64,000 nt of DNA, from assembly GCA_024692235.1 (NCBI GenBank), contig JAILMW010000025.1:1-64000 (forward strand). The letters run 5' to 3'. A program made the position numbers and the translations under genes. Below, in pieces: positions 16,634 through 25,124 of this stretch (positions within the stretch are counted from its first letter, which is position 1; every line of letters begins with the position of its first letter). This stretch comes from Saccharofermentans sp. (GTDB taxonomy: Bacteria; Bacillota; Clostridia; Saccharofermentanales; Saccharofermentanaceae). The notes beneath the pieces were generated by a model. It ran no database searches. It had not been told where the DNA came from and saw only the letters and a list, made by a program, of their open reading frames with translations.

Positions 16634-17356
16634 ATGACATATAAGTGCCTTGTTGTAGACGATGACATAACGATAGCCGAGAACACCGCCGAATACTTTA
16701 ATATGTTCGACATCAGTACGGCTTTTGTCACGAGTTACGACGAGGCCTTGTCGTTCCTGGGAGAACACGAGACATCCCTGGTGCTCCTGGATATCAATCT
16801 GGGGGAGAAGTCCGGGTTTGAGCTTTGTAAGAAGATACGTCAGGACTTCGATATGCCGATCCTCTTTATAAGTGCGAGAAGCAGCGACGACGATGTTCTT
16901 ACCGCTCTTAATATCGGTGGAGATGACTACATAAGTAAGCCCTTTACCCTGAATATACTGCTTGCCAAGGTCAAGACTGTTCTTGCCCGCTACGAGAAGG
17001 CGGCGCAGGCAGCGCGCGATGCTTCTTCTGCGGCTTTTCCTGTTATTGACGATACTGACGGCAGGATAGAGATAGCAGAAGGTATCTTCCTGGATACCTC
17101 TACCCATAAGATCGTAAGAGATGGCGAGAATATAAATCTCAAGGTTATGGAATATAAGATGCTACTTTACCTTCTGGAAAATAAGGGCAGGGTCATAACC
17201 AAGGACGAGCTCCTTAAGGATGTCTGGGAAGACGAATTCATCGGTGAAGGTACCCTCGCTGTCCATGCCAGGCACCTAAGGGAGAAGCTGGAAGTCGATC
17301 CGAAGGATCCTCAGATACTAAAGACCATCTGGGGAGTAGGATACATCATCGAATAA
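16634..17356 (+). CDS. OmpR-family response regulator
   Basis: 240 residues. The receiver domain has the acidic pocket VVDDD (8-11), phospho-acceptor Asp53 in LLDINLG, Thr/Ser switch ISAR and Lys in ISKPF. The C-terminal winged helix (about 140-238) has the usual KVMEYKMLLYLLENKGRVITKDELL and HARHLREKLE recognition segment. It starts 4 bases after the serine hydrolase gene and overlaps the kinase gene by one base. It likely controls this ABC operon, perhaps through the 11-bp repeats at 11401. Confidence 0.94.
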   Translation: MTYKCLVVDDDITIAENTAEYFNMFDISTAFVTSYDEALSFLGEHETSLVLLDINLGEKSGFELCKKIRQDFDMPILFISARSSDDDVLTALNIGGDDYISKPFTLNILLAKVKTVLARYEKAAQAARDASSAAFPVIDDTDGRIEIAEGIFLDTSTHKIVRDGENINLKVMEYKMLLYLLENKGRVITKDELLKDVWEDEFIGEGTLAVHARHLREKLEVDPKDPQILKTIWGVGYIIE

Positions 17357-18630
17357 TGAGCGGGTTCAAGAAGTTCTTCCTCATATCGACATTTCTTCTG
17401 ATCGCGTCTATTGCCGTGATCTTCATTACAGCAGCCTGCTATAAGAATAACAGGGTAGATGCTCTTAATATAAACGACATAGCTCAGACTGCCAGGCAGG
17501 ACTGGGGAGACTTCGGCAAGATCGAAGAGAAGTTCCCCGATACCGATATCCTGATCCTGGATGCATACGATAACAGGCTTTTGGTAACTGACGATGGTGC
17601 CTTCGAAGGCATTAATTCACCCTTAGATGCCATACAGCACGATATGGTGAGCATAGCCGTAACTGACGGCGATCTCTTTATGGGGACCGTAATAATCCCC
17701 GATCCCGGAACGATACAGTATAACTCCCTGATGCATAAGCTTATCGCCGTAACAGGTGCCATCGTCATAGTTATGGCGACGGTGTATGCTTCGTTTATCT
17801 ACTACGTAGACCATAACATCGCGCGTCCCTTCAGGCGCATGAAGGAATTCGCCGCCGCGATCGCTCAGGGCAATCTGGACGAGCCCCTCAAGATGGAGAA
17901 GAATAACATGTTCGGTATCTTTACCGAGAGCTTCGACATGATGAGGGAGGAGCTCAAGGCTTCCAAGAACCGCGAGATAGCTCTCAAGATGAAGGAGAAA
18001 GAACTGGTAGCATCCCTAAGCCACGACCTTAAGACTCCCGTCACGGGAATAAGGGTCATATGCGAGCTCTTGGAGGTCAAGGTAGAGGACGAATACGTAA
18101 AGGCGAAGATAAGCAATATCGAGCAGAAGACAAAGGAGATAGACGTTCTTGTAAATGATCTCCTGTCCTCGTCACTGGATGATCTGGGCGAGCTGAACGT
18201 CAACCCCTGTGAGCATACTTCGGATATCCTTCTCAGGACCGTAGAAGAGCACGACGTCAACCGTAAGGTGACATCTAATGAGGTGCCCGACTGCATAATC
18301 AGGGTCGACAGGAACCGCCTGTCGCAGGTAATAGGAAATATTATCAGCAACTCTTATAAATATGCCGATACGGGTATTGCTGTCAGCTATAAGTTCGACG
18401 GCAAGTTCCTTCGTATGGATATACGTGACTTCGGAAGCGGAGTCCCGGAAGATGAGATAGATCATCTGACAAGTAAATTCTACAGAGGCAAGTCGAATTC
18501 AAAGGATAAGGACGGCTCGGGCCTGGGTCTTTATATCTCCAATCAGCTCATGTCCAGGATGGGCGGAAGCCTTATCTGCAGCAGCTATAAAGACGGCTTT
18601 GAAGTAACGCTCATGATCCCACTGGCGTAA
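17356..18630 (+). CDS. Membrane sensor histidine kinase
   Basis: 424 residues: membrane helix 1 (about 6-28), an extracytoplasmic sensor of about 100 residues, helix 2 (about 130-151), HAMP domain (152-205), H-box SLSHDLKTPVTG (His near 223), N-box VIGNIISNSYKYAD, G1 DFGSGVP and G2 GSGLGLY. It is the cognate kinase of the response regulator upstream (genes overlap by 1 base). The sizeable outer domain suggests it senses a ligand directly rather than through the transporter, unlike the BceS type. Confidence 0.93.
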   Translation: MSGFKKFFLISTFLLIASIAVIFITAACYKNNRVDALNINDIAQTARQDWGDFGKIEEKFPDTDILILDAYDNRLLVTDDGAFEGINSPLDAIQHDMVSIAVTDGDLFMGTVIIPDPGTIQYNSLMHKLIAVTGAIVIVMATVYASFIYYVDHNIARPFRRMKEFAAAIAQGNLDEPLKMEKNNMFGIFTESFDMMREELKASKNREIALKMKEKELVASLSHDLKTPVTGIRVICELLEVKVEDEYVKAKISNIEQKTKEIDVLVNDLLSSSLDDLGELNVNPCEHTSDILLRTVEEHDVNRKVTSNEVPDCIIRVDRNRLSQVIGNIISNSYKYADTGIAVSYKFDGKFLRMDIRDFGSGVPEDEIDHLTSKFYRGKSNSKDKDGSGLGLYISNQLMSRMGGSLICSSYKDGFEVTLMIPLA

Positions 18631-18735
18631 GGGTGTTATACTTATCACATAGAATACGGATTTGAACATTATCTTAAGGCAGGGCACGGGCGTGCTTATC
18701 TTATCGCGAAGAAGGATCCCGAGTTCGAAGAGTAG
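18631..18735 (+). pseudogene. Short coding-like remnant after the kinase gene
   Basis: In the same frame as the kinase, the sequence after its stop stays open to TAG 18733 and encodes a protein-like segment (HIEYGFEHYLKAGHGRAYLI). It has no start codon or Shine-Dalgarno. The amino acid composition looks like the C-terminus of a lost gene, but I do not recognise the family and chance cannot be excluded. Confidence 0.25.
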
Positions 18736-18812
18736 CTTCTTGGACTTAATGGGGGCATATGTGGTAGCATAACGGACGGCGGAACTTTAATAAGATCCGT
18801 ACGGAGGTTAAT

Positions 18813-19577
18813 ATGAGATACATAGCTACTGTATTTTACTTTCTATATACGCTTATCCTGGGTATACTTACTATCCCCATATGGCTTTTTCTCTTTGTCG
18901 TATCGGGGACTGTCAATATGAAGAAAACTTACGAGAAGACATCTGCCTTTTACGGTAAGATCTTCTCTTTCGGATACAGGCTCTGCGCCTTCATGGCAGG
19001 TGCGAGAGTGACTGTTACGGGTCTTGAGAAGCTCCCTGCTCCTGACGGAGAGAGATTTCTTGTCGTAGGTAATCACTGTTCTAACTTAGATCCTTTCGTT
19101 ATGGGAGGATGGCTCGGACAATACCCTCTTGCATTTATCTCCAAGCCTTCTATATTCAAGGTGCCTTTCGCCGGAAGATATATGTGGAGGCTTCGCTATA
19201 TGGCCATAGACCGCAAGAACAACCGTCAGGGCATTCAGGTGATAAGACAGGCAGCAGATACGATATCTTCGGGAGATTCCTGCGTAGCCGTATACCCCGA
19301 AGGCACGAGAAACTTCGAGCAGGGTACTCTTAAGAGATTCCACGACGGTTCCTTAAAGGCTGCGCTCTGGGCGAAATGCCCCATCGCAGTTGTCGTTATG
19401 ACCGGCACACACGACATAGACAAGAACTGGCTTCGAAGAAGGACTCATGTCACGCTTGAAGTAGTAGAGGTCTTATCTTACGAAGAGATAAAGGATCTTA
19501 AGACAAATGAGATCGCCGATAAGATCAAGGACATAATGCAGAATAAGCTCAACGAGCACTATGCAGCCGCTTCCTAA
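18813..19577 (+). CDS. plsC: 1-acyl-sn-glycerol-3-phosphate acyltransferase (PlsC family)
   Basis: 254 residues. An N-terminal membrane helix (about 8-33) anchors the enzyme to the inner leaflet. The acyltransferase motifs are complete: NHCSNLDPF (His88, Asp93), the substrate loop around 110-130, and EGTR (163-166). It adds the second acyl chain to lysophosphatidate in phospholipid synthesis. TACGGAGG precedes the ATG. Its stop codon lies inside the terminator stem. A different acyl acceptor (e.g. lysophospholipid) cannot be excluded. Confidence 0.88.
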   Translation: MRYIATVFYFLYTLILGILTIPIWLFLFVVSGTVNMKKTYEKTSAFYGKIFSFGYRLCAFMAGARVTVTGLEKLPAPDGERFLVVGNHCSNLDPFVMGGWLGQYPLAFISKPSIFKVPFAGRYMWRLRYMAIDRKNNRQGIQVIRQAADTISSGDSCVAVYPEGTRNFEQGTLKRFHDGSLKAALWAKCPIAVVVMTGTHDIDKNWLRRRTHVTLEVVEVLSYEEIKDLKTNEIADKIKDIMQNKLNEHYAAAS

Positions 19578-19595
19578 GGGAGGCGGTTTTTATTT
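19567..19595 (+). terminator. Rho-independent terminator overlapping the plsC stop
   Basis: CCGCTTCC (19567-19574) and GGAGGCGG (19579-19586) form an 8-bp stem with one G-T pair around TAAG, followed by TTTTTATTT. Confidence 0.8.
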
Positions 19596-19687
19596 GCCCC
19601 TTTCTTCGGGGCTCTACCGACGGCCGATTGAGTTATTGGGGTAGAACTGCTAGTTTAGTGGTAGATAAATGAATAAGGGAGGATCCT

Positions 19688-21313
19688 ATGGATAGAAGAT
19701 TCAAGGTTAAGGCTGTAAGCATGCTGCTCCTGGTGTCGCTTATATCTTCCTGCTCGCGCGAGGAGCCGGAGGTGTCTTCTGCTGTCAGTACTCTTTCTAC
19801 TGAGACTATACTCGATATCTCCCCGGAGACTACACATGACTTCGTGGAACTGCCTTCAGATATGTCGCAGCAGGTTCCGGTAGTGCCCGTGGGAGATAAC
19901 GGCTTCACGGCGCCTGAGGAGGGCTTCGAGATCGCGCGCCCTGACAGAGAACTTTATCACTACGATATGGATCTTGCTTTCGATCCCGGGAGCAATACCG
20001 TAGGCGGGCATGTGGTATTTACTTTCTATAACGATTCGGAGGACAGCTGGGATAAGCTCTGCCTTCGAGATCACTCCGCCATGTATACGGAGCCTGATAT
20101 TGTAGGGGTAGAAGGAGCTGAAGGGAACAACGCGGCCTTTACCGTTATAGAGAATATAACTGACATGCGGGAAGAGACTTCTCTTGAATATATAAGGGAC
20201 GAAGACGTATCGGTCATATGGGTGACCCTCGAAGAGCCTCTAAAGCCTTATGAGAGGATGACTTTGGAGTACGACTTTACCGCGACCATACCTACGGTGC
20301 CGGACCGTGACGGAGTATACGAAGGTGTCTATAACGTTACCTACTACTATCCTATCTTATCTGAATATAAGGACGGCGAGTGGGCGCATTCTCCTTACTT
20401 CCTGTTAGGTGACTGCAATTACTCGGAGGTATCCGATTACGACGTCAGGATAACTGCTCCTTCAGACTACATCCTGGTCACCACAGGTACTGAAGTGTCC
20501 CGCGAAGAGGACGGGGATCTTACTACATATACTTACTACGCGCCCTTTGTGCGAGACTTTGTATTCTGCGCTTCTCAGAACTTCGTGGTAGAAGAAGGCG
20601 ATTGGGAGGACGTTCACATCAATGTGGTATATTCTTCGGAGACGTCGCATATCACGGACGAATATGTAGAGTCGACGCTTCTTACTGCGCAGGAATCCTT
20701 AGAGGCTTTCTCTGATATGCTGGGACGATACCCATACGAAGAATTAGATGTGATCATCTCGCCTATCTTCGCGGGCGGTATGGAATATCCAAACCTTGTT
20801 ATAGTCTCGGCTCCTACTATGGATCCGGATCTTCTGGACCCGTGGGGGCCCAAGCTGATCACCGTCCATGAGATAGGACACCAGTGGTTCTTCGGTATCG
20901 TAGGAAGCGACTGCTATAACGAGCCGTGGCTGGACGAGTCTCTTACTTCCTATTCCGAATGGCTGTTTTGCACCTACTATGCCGACATATACGGAGAATA
21001 CGACACTGATCACTACGCCGATATGGATATAACGAACGAATACTACTCTTCTTCGTTCCCTCTTAACAGGCCCTACTACGAATTCGAAGTGGCTACTTAT
21101 TCTGCGGATGTCTACCTTAGAGGAAGGCTGGTCCTTCGAAGGATAGAAGAGATAATCGGCAGGGAGGAGTTTACTGCAGTCTTAAGAGAATATGTGCGGC
21201 GAAATGCATTCTCTAACGCAGACGAGGAAGATTTCTTCGAAGTCCTCTACGACTGCTGCGGAACCGATAACGAAGAGCTTAACGCGATAATAGATATGGC
21301 ATTCGATCTATGA
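19688..21313 (+). CDS. Lipoprotein metallopeptidase of the M1 family
   Basis: 541 residues. The lipobox LISSC puts the lipidated Cys at 22. A beta-rich N-terminal domain (about 65-310) precedes the gluzincin domain with the substrate motif GGMEYPNLV (near 361), zinc motif HEIGHQWF (394-401) and the distal ligand Glu417 in EPWLDE. The protein ends soon after the catalytic domain, so the helical C-terminal domain of full aminopeptidases N is mostly absent; this is the short bacterial M1 form. It would trim peptides at the outer face of the membrane. A possible promoter TTGAGT-17-TAGTTT lies at 19628-19656. Confidence 0.9.
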   Translation: MDRRFKVKAVSMLLLVSLISSCSREEPEVSSAVSTLSTETILDISPETTHDFVELPSDMSQQVPVVPVGDNGFTAPEEGFEIARPDRELYHYDMDLAFDPGSNTVGGHVVFTFYNDSEDSWDKLCLRDHSAMYTEPDIVGVEGAEGNNAAFTVIENITDMREETSLEYIRDEDVSVIWVTLEEPLKPYERMTLEYDFTATIPTVPDRDGVYEGVYNVTYYYPILSEYKDGEWAHSPYFLLGDCNYSEVSDYDVRITAPSDYILVTTGTEVSREEDGDLTTYTYYAPFVRDFVFCASQNFVVEEGDWEDVHINVVYSSETSHITDEYVESTLLTAQESLEAFSDMLGRYPYEELDVIISPIFAGGMEYPNLVIVSAPTMDPDLLDPWGPKLITVHEIGHQWFFGIVGSDCYNEPWLDESLTSYSEWLFCTYYADIYGEYDTDHYADMDITNEYYSSSFPLNRPYYEFEVATYSADVYLRGRLVLRRIEEIIGREEFTAVLREYVRRNAFSNADEEDFFEVLYDCCGTDNEELNAIIDMAFDL

Positions 21314-21318
21314 AGATA

Positions 21319-21355
21319 GCAAAGAGCGTGCGGATGATCTCCACACGCTCTTTGC
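21319..21355. terminator. Bidirectional hairpin terminator between convergent genes
   Basis: GCAAAGAGCGTG (21319-21330) pairs perfectly with CACGCTCTTTGC (21344-21355), between the M1 peptidase gene and the FtsK-like gene that converge here. The T-rich stretch after it is imperfect. Confidence 0.65.
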
Positions 21356-21385
21356 ATCCTTCCTCTTCTTTTCCCCTTCTTCTTC

Positions 21386-22789
21386 TTATCCTTGCTTGAT
21401 GTTGTTCCACTGCTCTCTCGTGACTAATACCTTACCGGGATCGTCACTGCCCAAAGGCTCCGTTATATGCTCCTGCTCCATCCGGTAGATAAGTACTACC
21501 GCGTCGGAGTAATCCAGGTTCAATGAACGCTGTATGAGAGCTATCGTCGCTCTTCCGTTTCTGAGGACTATCTCTACGGCATGCTCAAAGAGGGAATTGG
21601 CCTCTATAGGCTGATCGCCGACAGTGTAGAGATTGGTCTTCTTCCTAAAGTAAGAGACAAGATCCTGTATCTCGATAGGAGTGATCGTAGGGCAGTTACT
21701 CCTGACGGAGATGTTCGTGCTGCTGTCGTAGAAGAACATATCTCCGAAGCCTGCCAGCTGCTCTGCGCCGCCGCTGTGGATCACAGCTCTGCTCTCGCCT
21801 TCGTCGTTGACTCGGAAGATCACCTTGTGGGTGATACGGTCGTTGAGCTCTAAGAACAGCCTGTTATCCGTATTAACTCTCGAGGACGCTATAAGATGTA
21901 TTCCGAATCCCGGTCCCTTGGACAGGATCTCTCTGAGGTCATCCATCCAGTTGTCGATAAGATAGGGTGACAGGGAGTCTATGGAATTTAAGAACAGCAC
22001 TATATGGGGAAGTGCGTTCTTTGTAAGTCTTAAGCTGTCTATGGATCTTATGGAGTACTTGCTCAGAAGATCCATTCTTCTCGTAAGCTCGTCTCTTACT
22101 CTTTTTATGGCATTAGTGGCCTTTATGGGATTGGTGACCACCGGCATAAGAAGATGGGGGATGCCGTTAAAGTGTCTCGACGAATTGTAGACGGGATCTA
22201 CCATTACCATACGGATGTCGTAGGGATATGCCTTGCAAAGACTGCTTGCAACTATGGAGTTGCAGAGAGCCTCGATCTCTATGGGATCGCTTCCCGTGAT
22301 AAGAAGATGTCTGTTGGTCGCGATATCAAAGAGGATCGGATCGCAGTTGATGTTCATGCCCAAAGCCACACTGGTCCTGGATGCTCTTATGAATCTTTCC
22401 GAATCCAGGATGCTCCTGAGCCTTATGACGTTCTTATGGGTATTGGGTATATCGATCCCAATAAGGTTAGTTCCCAGGATCGGTGCCTCGATGTCCATAG
22501 ACGGAAGATCCAAAGACGCCATTATGTTATCCTGGATAGCCTTAACTTCGGAGATCCTGACGCCTCTTTCGAGCGTTGCTTCAAATCTTATAATCGTAGG
22601 TCCGGGAATTATTCCCGCTACATTTATCTTTATGTTATAAGCTTCAAAAGACTCAACCAGAAGATCTGCCATTATCTCCAGTTCCAGAGGGTCGGGGCAG
22701 AAGGTCGCAGCGTGATCCTCAACGAGCAGATCGGTAGGCGCAGGTACGGATATATATCGTCCCGTGCGGCTGTTCTTCGAATATGCCAT
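21386..22789 (-). CDS. FtsK/SpoIIIE-like protein with lost ATPase motifs (pseudo-translocase)
   Basis: 467 residues, collinear with the soluble part of FtsK/SpoIIIE: alpha-like region (35-115, GPTIIRFEATLERGVRISEV, LGTNLIGIDIPN), the RecA-like beta region (150-365, MVMVDP, GIPHLLMPVVTNPIKA, GGAEQLAGFGDMFFY) and a gamma winged helix (395-447, ATIALIQRSLNLDYSDAVVL). The Walker A position reads TGSDPIEIEA instead of GATGSGKS, Walker B reads LFLNSIDSL instead of IIIDELADL, and ATQRPS reads ASSRVN. There are no membrane helices. So it should not hydrolyse ATP; a DNA-binding or regulatory partner of a real FtsK is possible. GGAGGTGATAC at 22793-22803 sets ATG 22789. Confidence 0.85.
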   Translation of the reverse strand: MAYSKNSRTGRYISVPAPTDLLVEDHAATFCPDPLELEIMADLLVESFEAYNIKINVAGIIPGPTIIRFEATLERGVRISEVKAIQDNIMASLDLPSMDIEAPILGTNLIGIDIPNTHKNVIRLRSILDSERFIRASRTSVALGMNINCDPILFDIATNRHLLITGSDPIEIEALCNSIVASSLCKAYPYDIRMVMVDPVYNSSRHFNGIPHLLMPVVTNPIKATNAIKRVRDELTRRMDLLSKYSIRSIDSLRLTKNALPHIVLFLNSIDSLSPYLIDNWMDDLREILSKGPGFGIHLIASSRVNTDNRLFLELNDRITHKVIFRVNDEGESRAVIHSGGAEQLAGFGDMFFYDSSTNISVRSNCPTITPIEIQDLVSYFRKKTNLYTVGDQPIEANSLFEHAVEIVLRNGRATIALIQRSLNLDYSDAVVLIYRMEQEHITEPLGSDDPGKVLVTREQWNNIKQG

Positions 22790-22873
22790 ATGTATCACCT
22801 CCTGCATTGACCTTATACTATTAGTCTAGATGAGAGATGTTAATGGCAGATAAACGGGATATAAATAAATCAG

Positions 22874-22901
22874 TTAACAATTGTTAGAAACGGTATATAG
22901 T
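22874..22901 (+). promoter_or_regulatory. Probable sfsA promoter with a palindromic operator
   Basis: TTAACA (22874-22879) and TATAGT (22896-22901) are spaced 16 bases. The -35 is overlapped by a perfect 12-bp palindrome TAACAATTGTTA (22875-22886), a plausible repressor site. Confidence 0.4.
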
Positions 22902-22963
22902 ATGTAAAGTTTCTTTAAATAATGCCTCGTGGTATCATCTGTCCTAATGGGGGTCACTAAGTT

Positions 22964-23617
22964 ATGAGATACGACAATATAACTCCTGCAGTCTTTGTCA
23001 GAAGGCCTAATCGCTTCATTGCCGAGGTCTTGGTAGACGGCAGTCCTGAGACCGTTCATGTGAAGAATACCGGCAGGTGCAAGGAGCTCCTGATCCCCGG
23101 ATGCGAAGTCTTCCTGACGGCTCCCGATTCTCCGGGGCGCAAGACCCTCTACGATCTTGTGGCGGTCCGTAAGTCTAACGGCCTTCTTATAAATATCGAC
23201 AGCCAGGCGCCTAACAAAGTGGCTGCCGAGTGGCTGGCATCTCAAGGCTACGATAAGGTATGTCCCGAGTACAGATACGGGGATTCCAGGATCGACTTTT
23301 ATATGGAGAAAGGATCCGAGCGATACCTTATGGAGGTCAAGGGCTGTACACTGGAAATAGGCGGCGTCGGATATTTCCCCGATGCTCCCACAGAGCGCGG
23401 AGTGCGGCATATCCATGAACTCATCCGCGCCCGCGAAGAAGGTTACCACGCCATGCTGGCCTTCGTTATCCAGATGGATGGGGTAGAGGAAGTTCGTCCT
23501 AATATCGAGACGCATCCGCAGTTCGGAGATGCCATGTTCGAGGCCCGTAAGGCAGGAGTCGAAGTAGTCTTCATAAGATGCCATGTGGAGCCTTCGAGCC
23601 TGGAATACACCTGCTGA
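22964..23617 (+). CDS. sfsA: SfsA family DNA/RNA nuclease
   Basis: 217 residues, the full SfsA length. An N-terminal OB-like domain (FIAEVLVDGSPETVHVKNTGRCKELLIPG) is followed by a PD-(D/E)XK-type nuclease fold: DSRIDFYMEKGSERYLMEVKGCTLE (catalytic Asp, Glu, Lys) and FPDAPTERGVRHIHEL. Named for sugar fermentation stimulation, the family is now regarded as a nucleic-acid binding nuclease. It is transcribed away from the FtsK-like gene; the shared 170-bp region holds promoters for both. Confidence 0.95.
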   Translation: MRYDNITPAVFVRRPNRFIAEVLVDGSPETVHVKNTGRCKELLIPGCEVFLTAPDSPGRKTLYDLVAVRKSNGLLINIDSQAPNKVAAEWLASQGYDKVCPEYRYGDSRIDFYMEKGSERYLMEVKGCTLEIGGVGYFPDAPTERGVRHIHELIRAREEGYHAMLAFVIQMDGVEEVRPNIETHPQFGDAMFEARKAGVEVVFIRCHVEPSSLEYTC

Positions 23618-23691
23618 TCCCTGATCTGTACGAATAATGGAATATCACCCGTGTTAGACTTAAGAAAATAAGACCGACAGGGGGTGGGCTC

Positions 23692-24147
23692 ATGGGAAGA
23701 GATCTCGGATTTAAGTGCAGTAAGTGCGGCAAGAACTATTCGGCTCATCAGGGTATAGGCATGCTCTATCCTAAGGAATACGAAGAGGTAGTCGGCAAGA
23801 TCCTTAAGGGAAATTACGGTTCCTCCATGAAGGATCTTATGGACAGCGATCCTTACGTTACGGTAGACGCATCCTATAAGATCTACTGTTGTTCCTCCTG
23901 CGGACATTGGTCATCCCTAAGAAGCCTGTCAATCTACCTGGTACCGGGTGTGGAAAAAGAGATTTCCCGTGCCGTCATGGCAACTAACGGTGAAGACTGT
24001 ACTCTCGTTCGCGAATATATCCATAAGTGCAGGAAGTGCGGGGATATTATGCATATCGCATCCCAAGGCGAGCTCATGAACCTTACCTGCCCATACTGCG
24101 GAGGCGAGAGTGAGGACGGCCCTGTGCTGGAGATGCTTTGGGATTAA
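23692..24147 (+). CDS. Zinc-ribbon protein of unknown function
   Basis: 151 residues with four paired cysteine knuckles: CSKCG (residues 6-10) and CCSSCG (about 65-70) in the first half, CRKCG and CPYCG in the second half, which together could form two zinc ribbons. The middle part (YPKEYEEVVGKILKGNYG) is helical. No catalytic motif is seen. GGGGTGG precedes the ATG. Role unknown; binding of nucleic acid or protein is typical of such ribbons. Confidence 0.75.
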   Translation: MGRDLGFKCSKCGKNYSAHQGIGMLYPKEYEEVVGKILKGNYGSSMKDLMDSDPYVTVDASYKIYCCSSCGHWSSLRSLSIYLVPGVEKEISRAVMATNGEDCTLVREYIHKCRKCGDIMHIASQGELMNLTCPYCGGESEDGPVLEMLWD

Positions 24148-24152
24148 TATAA

Positions 24153-24188
24153 GATCCCGCCTGCCATAGGGCAAACGGGATCTCTTGC
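24153..24188. terminator. Hairpin terminator between convergent genes
   Basis: GATCCCG (24153-24159) pairs with CGGGATC (24176-24182) with an inner TGCC/GGCA pair, followed by TCTTGCTC on the plus strand and ATTAATCC on the other. It can serve both converging genes. Confidence 0.55.
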
Positions 24189-24199
24189 TCGTTATCAGA

Positions 24200-24769
24200 T
24201 TATCTTAGTGTATATTCGCCCGGCACGAATGTGTCTGCGCACTCGTTACCGCACATGACCATGAAGTATTCGGTCTTGTCGGGAACATTCTTGTATTCGT
24301 CGTAGGATACCGTATCTTCCTTGCCGTTGGAGAATACGAACTTATAGACGGAATGTCTCTTCGCGAACCTACTGTGTCTTCCTGTCACATATACGGTCTC
24401 TACGCGAGGCTCCTTTACCAGTATCGTGATGTTCTTGGGAAGTGAACTTCCAAGTATCAGCACGGGCCCCATGAACATACATATAGTGACAATGACCTTC
24501 ATCACGAAAGGCTTGCCCGAATAGTACCAGATCAGTGCTATAAATATCGCGCCTCCTGTAAATAAGGCGCTGAAGAGGCAGGTATTACCGATCCCCTTCA
24601 AAGCCTTGGCGTCACAGTAATTCTCCATGAAGCTTACAGTCAGAACTGTACCCTCAGGCTCAGGTATCGAAGCTGCTTCGCTCTTGGCGATGAGTCCTAC
24701 GAATATAAGTACTATAGTTAATATGACCGATGCGATCAGCAGCGGCCTGTTGAAGTCCTTCTCTCTCAT
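24200..24769 (-). CDS. Membrane protein of unknown function
   Basis: 189 residues with three membrane helices (about 9-30, 60-80, 87-108) and a C-terminal soluble beta-domain of about 75 residues (YKFVFSNGKEDTVSYDEYKN ... ADTFVPGEYTLR). No family is recognised. GAGGGATAAAT precedes the ATG. A C-terminal fragment of a related gene lies just upstream at 24839-25084, so the gene was once duplicated in tandem. Confidence 0.7.
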   Translation of the reverse strand: MREKDFNRPLLIASVILTIVLIFVGLIAKSEAASIPEPEGTVLTVSFMENYCDAKALKGIGNTCLFSALFTGGAIFIALIWYYSGKPFVMKVIVTICMFMGPVLILGSSLPKNITILVKEPRVETVYVTGRHSRFAKRHSVYKFVFSNGKEDTVSYDEYKNVPDKTEYFMVMCGNECADTFVPGEYTLR

Positions 24770-24838
24770 ATTTATCCCTCCGTTATTCCAAGACTGATAT
24801 TACCACGAATAACGTTAGCTTTAAAGAAAAATCGTTAC

Positions 24839-25084
24839 TTACTCGGGCAGCGAATAGGTATCTGCATCGAATTTATATACATATGTATTGTCCCAGCCGG
24901 CGATCGTGCTCTCATAGTAGGCTATGTAGTATTCTTCTCCGACATGTGCCTGATAGAACTCTCTTCTTGATACCCTGCAATGGCGACCGTTAGAGAATTT
25001 GAAGGAGTAGGATGTAGGGACGCGGTGGAAGTGGTAAGAGGAAGTAAATGCCTCATTTATGATACAAATATCGTACTTGAAGTG
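24839..25084 (-). pseudogene. C-terminal remnant of a paralogue of the upstream-facing membrane protein
   Basis: The minus-strand frame from 25084 to TAA 24839 has no start codon and encodes SYSFKFSNGRHCRVSRREFY, EEYYIAYYES and a final DADTYSLPE. These align with the end of the intact protein at 24200 (YKFVFSNGKEDTVSYDEY, EYFMVM, CADTFVPGEYTL). The membrane helices are gone. It accounts for most of the 355-bp gap before the signal peptidase gene. Confidence 0.6.
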
Positions 25085-25124
25085 TTAGAATATAGTGCGA
25101 TTATATGATTATGAGGGATTTTAA

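Noticed and set aside
22154..22810. Long plus-strand frame opposite the FtsK-like gene
   Set aside because: Its translation has no recognisable domain and no ribosome site, while the minus-strand frame aligns with FtsK along its whole length.
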